Below, in pieces: positions 60,748 to 64,000 of a stretch of 64,000 nt of DNA. Under the pieces are notes generated by a model. That model was not told the origin of the DNA. It did no database searches and was given only the letters and a program-made list of their open reading frames with translations. A program made the translations under genes and the position numbers. The DNA comes from Agapanthus africanus (Eukaryota; Streptophyta; Magnoliopsida; Asparagales; Amaryllidaceae): assembly GCA_030015575.1 (NCBI GenBank), contig JASDDO010000016.1, positions 68,197,396-68,261,395 on the forward strand. The letters are read 5' to 3'. Positions within the stretch are counted from its first letter, which is position 1; each line of letters begins with the position of its first letter.

Positions 60748-63700
60748 TGTCACGACCCGAAAGAGCACGTGACTGGCCCTTGAACCATATGAAGTCTATA
60801 GGACTCCGTTTGATCCAAGTAAGCCAAAAGCCCAGAAATCTAAAACTATATTAAGGATAAATAAACAAACAAGCAATATACTATACAACGCCGAAAGGCA
60901 AGGATAAAAATTTAAAAGAAACCCAGATAAGCATGAAAACTGTAACACTACTGAGCGCGACTCTAAGGTCGAAATAATACATCACTAGTGTCTGAGTCTG
61001 AAACAATATACAAGTTTTGGTTGATGGAATTTCTAGATACAATGAATAATACAAGTACAATGGTGGTTCTTGATGCAAAAGAACCAACCTACCAAAAGCA
61101 ATTCACCCGCAAGGAAGCAGTGTGCCAGAAATGCCGCAATGGAACCTGTACGGCAAAACCTGCAAGAACTGTGGCACAACGGGGGTGAGTTGCCAACTCG
61201 TGAATAGAAAATATCTACAAGCAGAAATCGAATGCAAGACATAATCCTAGGTCAAAACGACCAGTAAATAATATAACCCTCAAGAGTAAGTCTGAAGCAT
61301 GAAAATGTGGCAGTGTAACATCTAATCATGTAGGTAGTGCCAAGTACTCGTGCCAGTGCCTCAGATAATAACATGTCACAATGTAAGGGATGTATGCATG
61401 AAGTAAACATGATGAAGTATCAAAGGATATCAATACACATATATTAGCGTCCCATTCCACTAATATTGGTGTAAGGGTATATATAACAGCGCCCTCGTGC
61501 CCTGTTAGATATACAAATGAAGTGTGATCAATGTAGTCAAGTCTGTATGTAATCAATGTCCGTATGTAATCAATGTCTGTATGTATATGTGAATCACGTC
61601 CACCTGTCACCCAATGTCAACACGCATCATACATGCAAATATGAGGATATAATCAAAATCATAGAGATCATCATGAAACCCGTGCCTTGCATCGACACGT
61701 AAATCCTCATCTATCGGGCTCCGTCAGTCCGGATCAGCCCACGGGCTATGTCTGCGGAATCGGCCCTCGGCCCCGGCAGTACGCCCATATCCATCTATCG
61801 ACTCTGTTCATTATCCTCCGGATAACTGCCAGGTCCAACCAATCACCGGTAGGTAGTGGTCCCACTGCCAGGCTCACCGTCTACTACACAGCGAATCCGT
61901 TCTCGCCCCGGGGTACCATACCGGGTCCACCATGTACCCGTAATCGGCCTCATCCAACTCCTCGATTCGGGTTCACATATATCACTCTAGCACCGAGAAA
62001 ACACATGGTGGACGCACCGAAATATCATATCAAGGGAAACCGGGTTTTTAAATAATTAACTATTCTCTTTTGAAATATCCACGGTTCCCCAAATCCAGAA
62101 TTAACATGGAAACAACATATCTCAATGCGTAATCTAAGCAAGTATGTAGATATCTACGTATGTGTGCACTGGTATGAATATACAGTGTGCATGTGCGCAG
62201 GTATGAAGATATCAATATATGTGTACAAGTATGGGTATGTGACATATAAATAAAATGCAAGTATAAGAGTATATCATGCAACATGGAAATAATAGTATGC
62301 ACATACAAGGTCATATCCTGATGCAATAATGCTACTGTGTAGTGACATGGTAATTATCGATGATAAAGTGTGTGAGCCGGCAAGCAAGTGTATGTGGAAC
62401 ATACGCATCATCGATAATGGTGCGGGTGTCCTAGCAACATGATAGTAATATAGCAATAAACATATGCAAAGCAATGTGAATAGCATGAATATGCGAAAAT
62501 CAAATAATCAACACCACAGTGAAGAATCTACTATGCAAACTACAGATCTAAGTATCAAGTCAATCGGGAGGGGTATGGAAATCACCTAAATCTGAGTCGG
62601 TATGTATATATAGTAGTCGGTGATCCCGCCTCAGTAGTATCACGTACGATACAGTATATCATATGACATCCTCAAGTCATGAGTGCGGATCTATCATCAA
62701 TATAAAGCTCGTACGGTAAGTCATCGTAGGGCATCCTAATAGCTGGGTACGGGTCAGTATCACATTCCTCTCATCAAATTTCAGGTATCATTATCATCAT
62801 ATCACCTAATCTGGGGTACCGATCAAGGTATAGTACAAATCGATACCATCTATAAAGTATGAATGCGGGGGTAAATACACATCCAAAGCCCGCAAGAATC
62901 ACATGTCGTATCCCAAATACGAATCATATCAAATCACCGATCTCACGGCACAATGCCCAAAACCATCGACTCATCTCCAATGTCATCCAATATCATCAAC
63001 AACACAGTGTAAATATAAGGAATATACAAGTGTGAGTGTAAGGGTGTAAACCTAACCTAGGGTTCGCAACTAGGAAATATTCTAGCTTACTTCTAACCTT
63101 ATCACATCTAACACATCTCAAATAATCCACGACACTATACTATCATATATAAACACATAAGGTATACCAACTACGGACTACGGGGGTGCTATACGCCATC
63201 CACCCGACTTCCCCCTGTAGATATAATCTACTCACCTTTTGTCTTTATTTGTCGACGTCGCCACGCGCTTTCTTGTCGTCCCGAAGTCTTCATGGGATAC
63301 CTACACGTCAAAGTATCATAATGCGCATTAAAACCATATCAAATCTACAACGGCACACGAAACCCAAAACGATACGATAAGGGGCCTATAGATTAGAACC
63401 TATGGGCACGCCTTCAAAACCATCAATAAATCCTCTATATCGTCGTATAAATGCCAAATAGTCGAGGTAAAACACGGATACACAAATTCCAGATTTCAAA
63501 ATACGAGATACAGAAACAGTATCAAAACATCAACTGGAGAAAAGGGTCCCAGATTTCACCCTAGGTCAAATTTGACAAATCTATACATGCCAGGGGTCTA
63601 ATCTATACATGTAGGAGCAGCAGAACCAAAACGAGGCCAAATGGGGCAGGTATGGCCGCAAATTGCGGCCAATTGGAATAAATCTGCGGCCAGATTAATG

Positions 63701-64000
63701 AGTTAGGGGCTGGGTTCTTGTGTGGTGGTTCGAGGGTGCCTGCACGTCTCACTGTCCAATCAATTTTATTTTAGGATGTCTCGGGTGATAGCAGATTCCC
63801 AAATACAATCCCAGAATTGCAGTTTTTCCCGACATCGTCTCATAAATCCGTATTCTGGGTTAAAGCTTCAGGTTAGGGTCCAATATAACATCACACCAAG
63901 ATTCTAAGGTCACAACAAGTCCTAGTTTCACTTCACAACTCAATTTTTCCTCAAACCCTAACTAGGTTATCCTCAAATCCACAAAAACACACAATATCGA
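60748..64000 (-). repeat. Gypsy D 5' LTR, cut by the window edge
   Basis: Matches the complete D LTR (30971 to about 34250). It holds the dyad (61187-61199), twin hairpins (from 61441), three units of the 17-bp repeat (61541 to about 61591), the hairpin (62353-62418) and the GGCCGC palindrome (63654-63670). About 740 bp remain outside. Confidence 0.9.

Larger units (their letters stand above)
30971..64000 (-). mobile_element. Gypsy D: non-autonomous (LARD-like) element hosting Gypsy E and F
   Basis: Minus-strand relative of G1. 3' LTR 30971-34964; interior in three pieces (34965-35429, 47072-47758, 59039-60747) totalling about 2.86 kb once E, F and their duplicated target sites are removed, close to the 2.85 kb of G1; PBS at 60732-60743; 5' LTR from 60748 past the window end. 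No gag-pol is recognisable in the interior. About 4 differences in the first 160 bp of the LTR pair indicate a younger insertion than G1. It entered Copia C after TACGT (30966-30970); the partner duplication is outside the window. Confidence 0.87.

Overview
The window is plant nuclear DNA made almost wholly of LTR retrotransposons nested inside one another. I see no host gene, tRNA, rRNA or CRISPR array. Evidence for a plant: primer-binding sites complementary to initiator Met-tRNA (TGGTATCAGAGC), very long LTRs (1.9-4.2 kb), a chromodomain-type Gypsy element, Ty1/Copia elements with long leaders, and 5-bp target-site duplications (TSDs). The species cannot be named from this; a large, repeat-rich genome is likely.

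Layout: (1) 1-6750, an old Copia fossil (Copia A, + strand): decayed pol, one LTR, then leader and start of gag. (2) 6751-26262, a non-autonomous Gypsy-type element G1 (- strand, about 4.2-kb LTRs, 2.85-kb non-coding interior) that cuts Copia A in gag. (3) 15334-25129, Copia B (+), complete LTR to LTR, inside the second LTR of G1. (4) 26263-30970, Copia C (-), also inside that LTR; it cuts G1, whose remainder lies beyond the window. (5) 30971-64000, Gypsy D (-), a relative of G1 inserted in Copia C; its right LTR runs off the window. (6) 35430-47066, Gypsy E (-), inside the interior of D. (7) 47759-59033, Gypsy F (+), a gag-pol-bearing Tekay/Del-like chromovirus, also inside the interior of D. 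TSDs support B (AAGTG), E (GGTCT) and F (CAAAG). Up to five levels of nesting are readable, and sample LTR divergence by eye broadly follows the nesting order.

How the parts relate: G1, D and E lack usable coding, yet share with the coding element F the same LTR ends (TGT...ACA), the same PBS position and the same polypurine block (GGGGACCGAATTT...), and E and G1 share a post-PBS block with F. They look like passengers moved by the enzymes of an F-like element.

The most interesting signal is in the LTRs. Four diverged Gypsy families (G1, D, E, F) keep a hairpin in the same relative place although the stem sequence differs (ATTACCGATGATG, ATTATCGATGATG, ATTATTGACGGT, ATTGCCAGGGT, each with a matching partner arm). 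Copia B sits in the loop of one of these hairpins. Other conserved modules are a 13-bp dyad GAGTTGGCAACTC beside a CCCCC run, a GGCCGCAAATTGCGGCC palindrome, paired hairpins beside a TATATATA stretch, and in the Copia LTRs a 12-bp palindrome with a paired base change (CCTTGGCCAAGG / CCCTGGCCAGGG). G1 also carries a private array of about 15 small GYGC...GCRC inverted repeats. All comparisons were made by eye; no alignment or folding was run.
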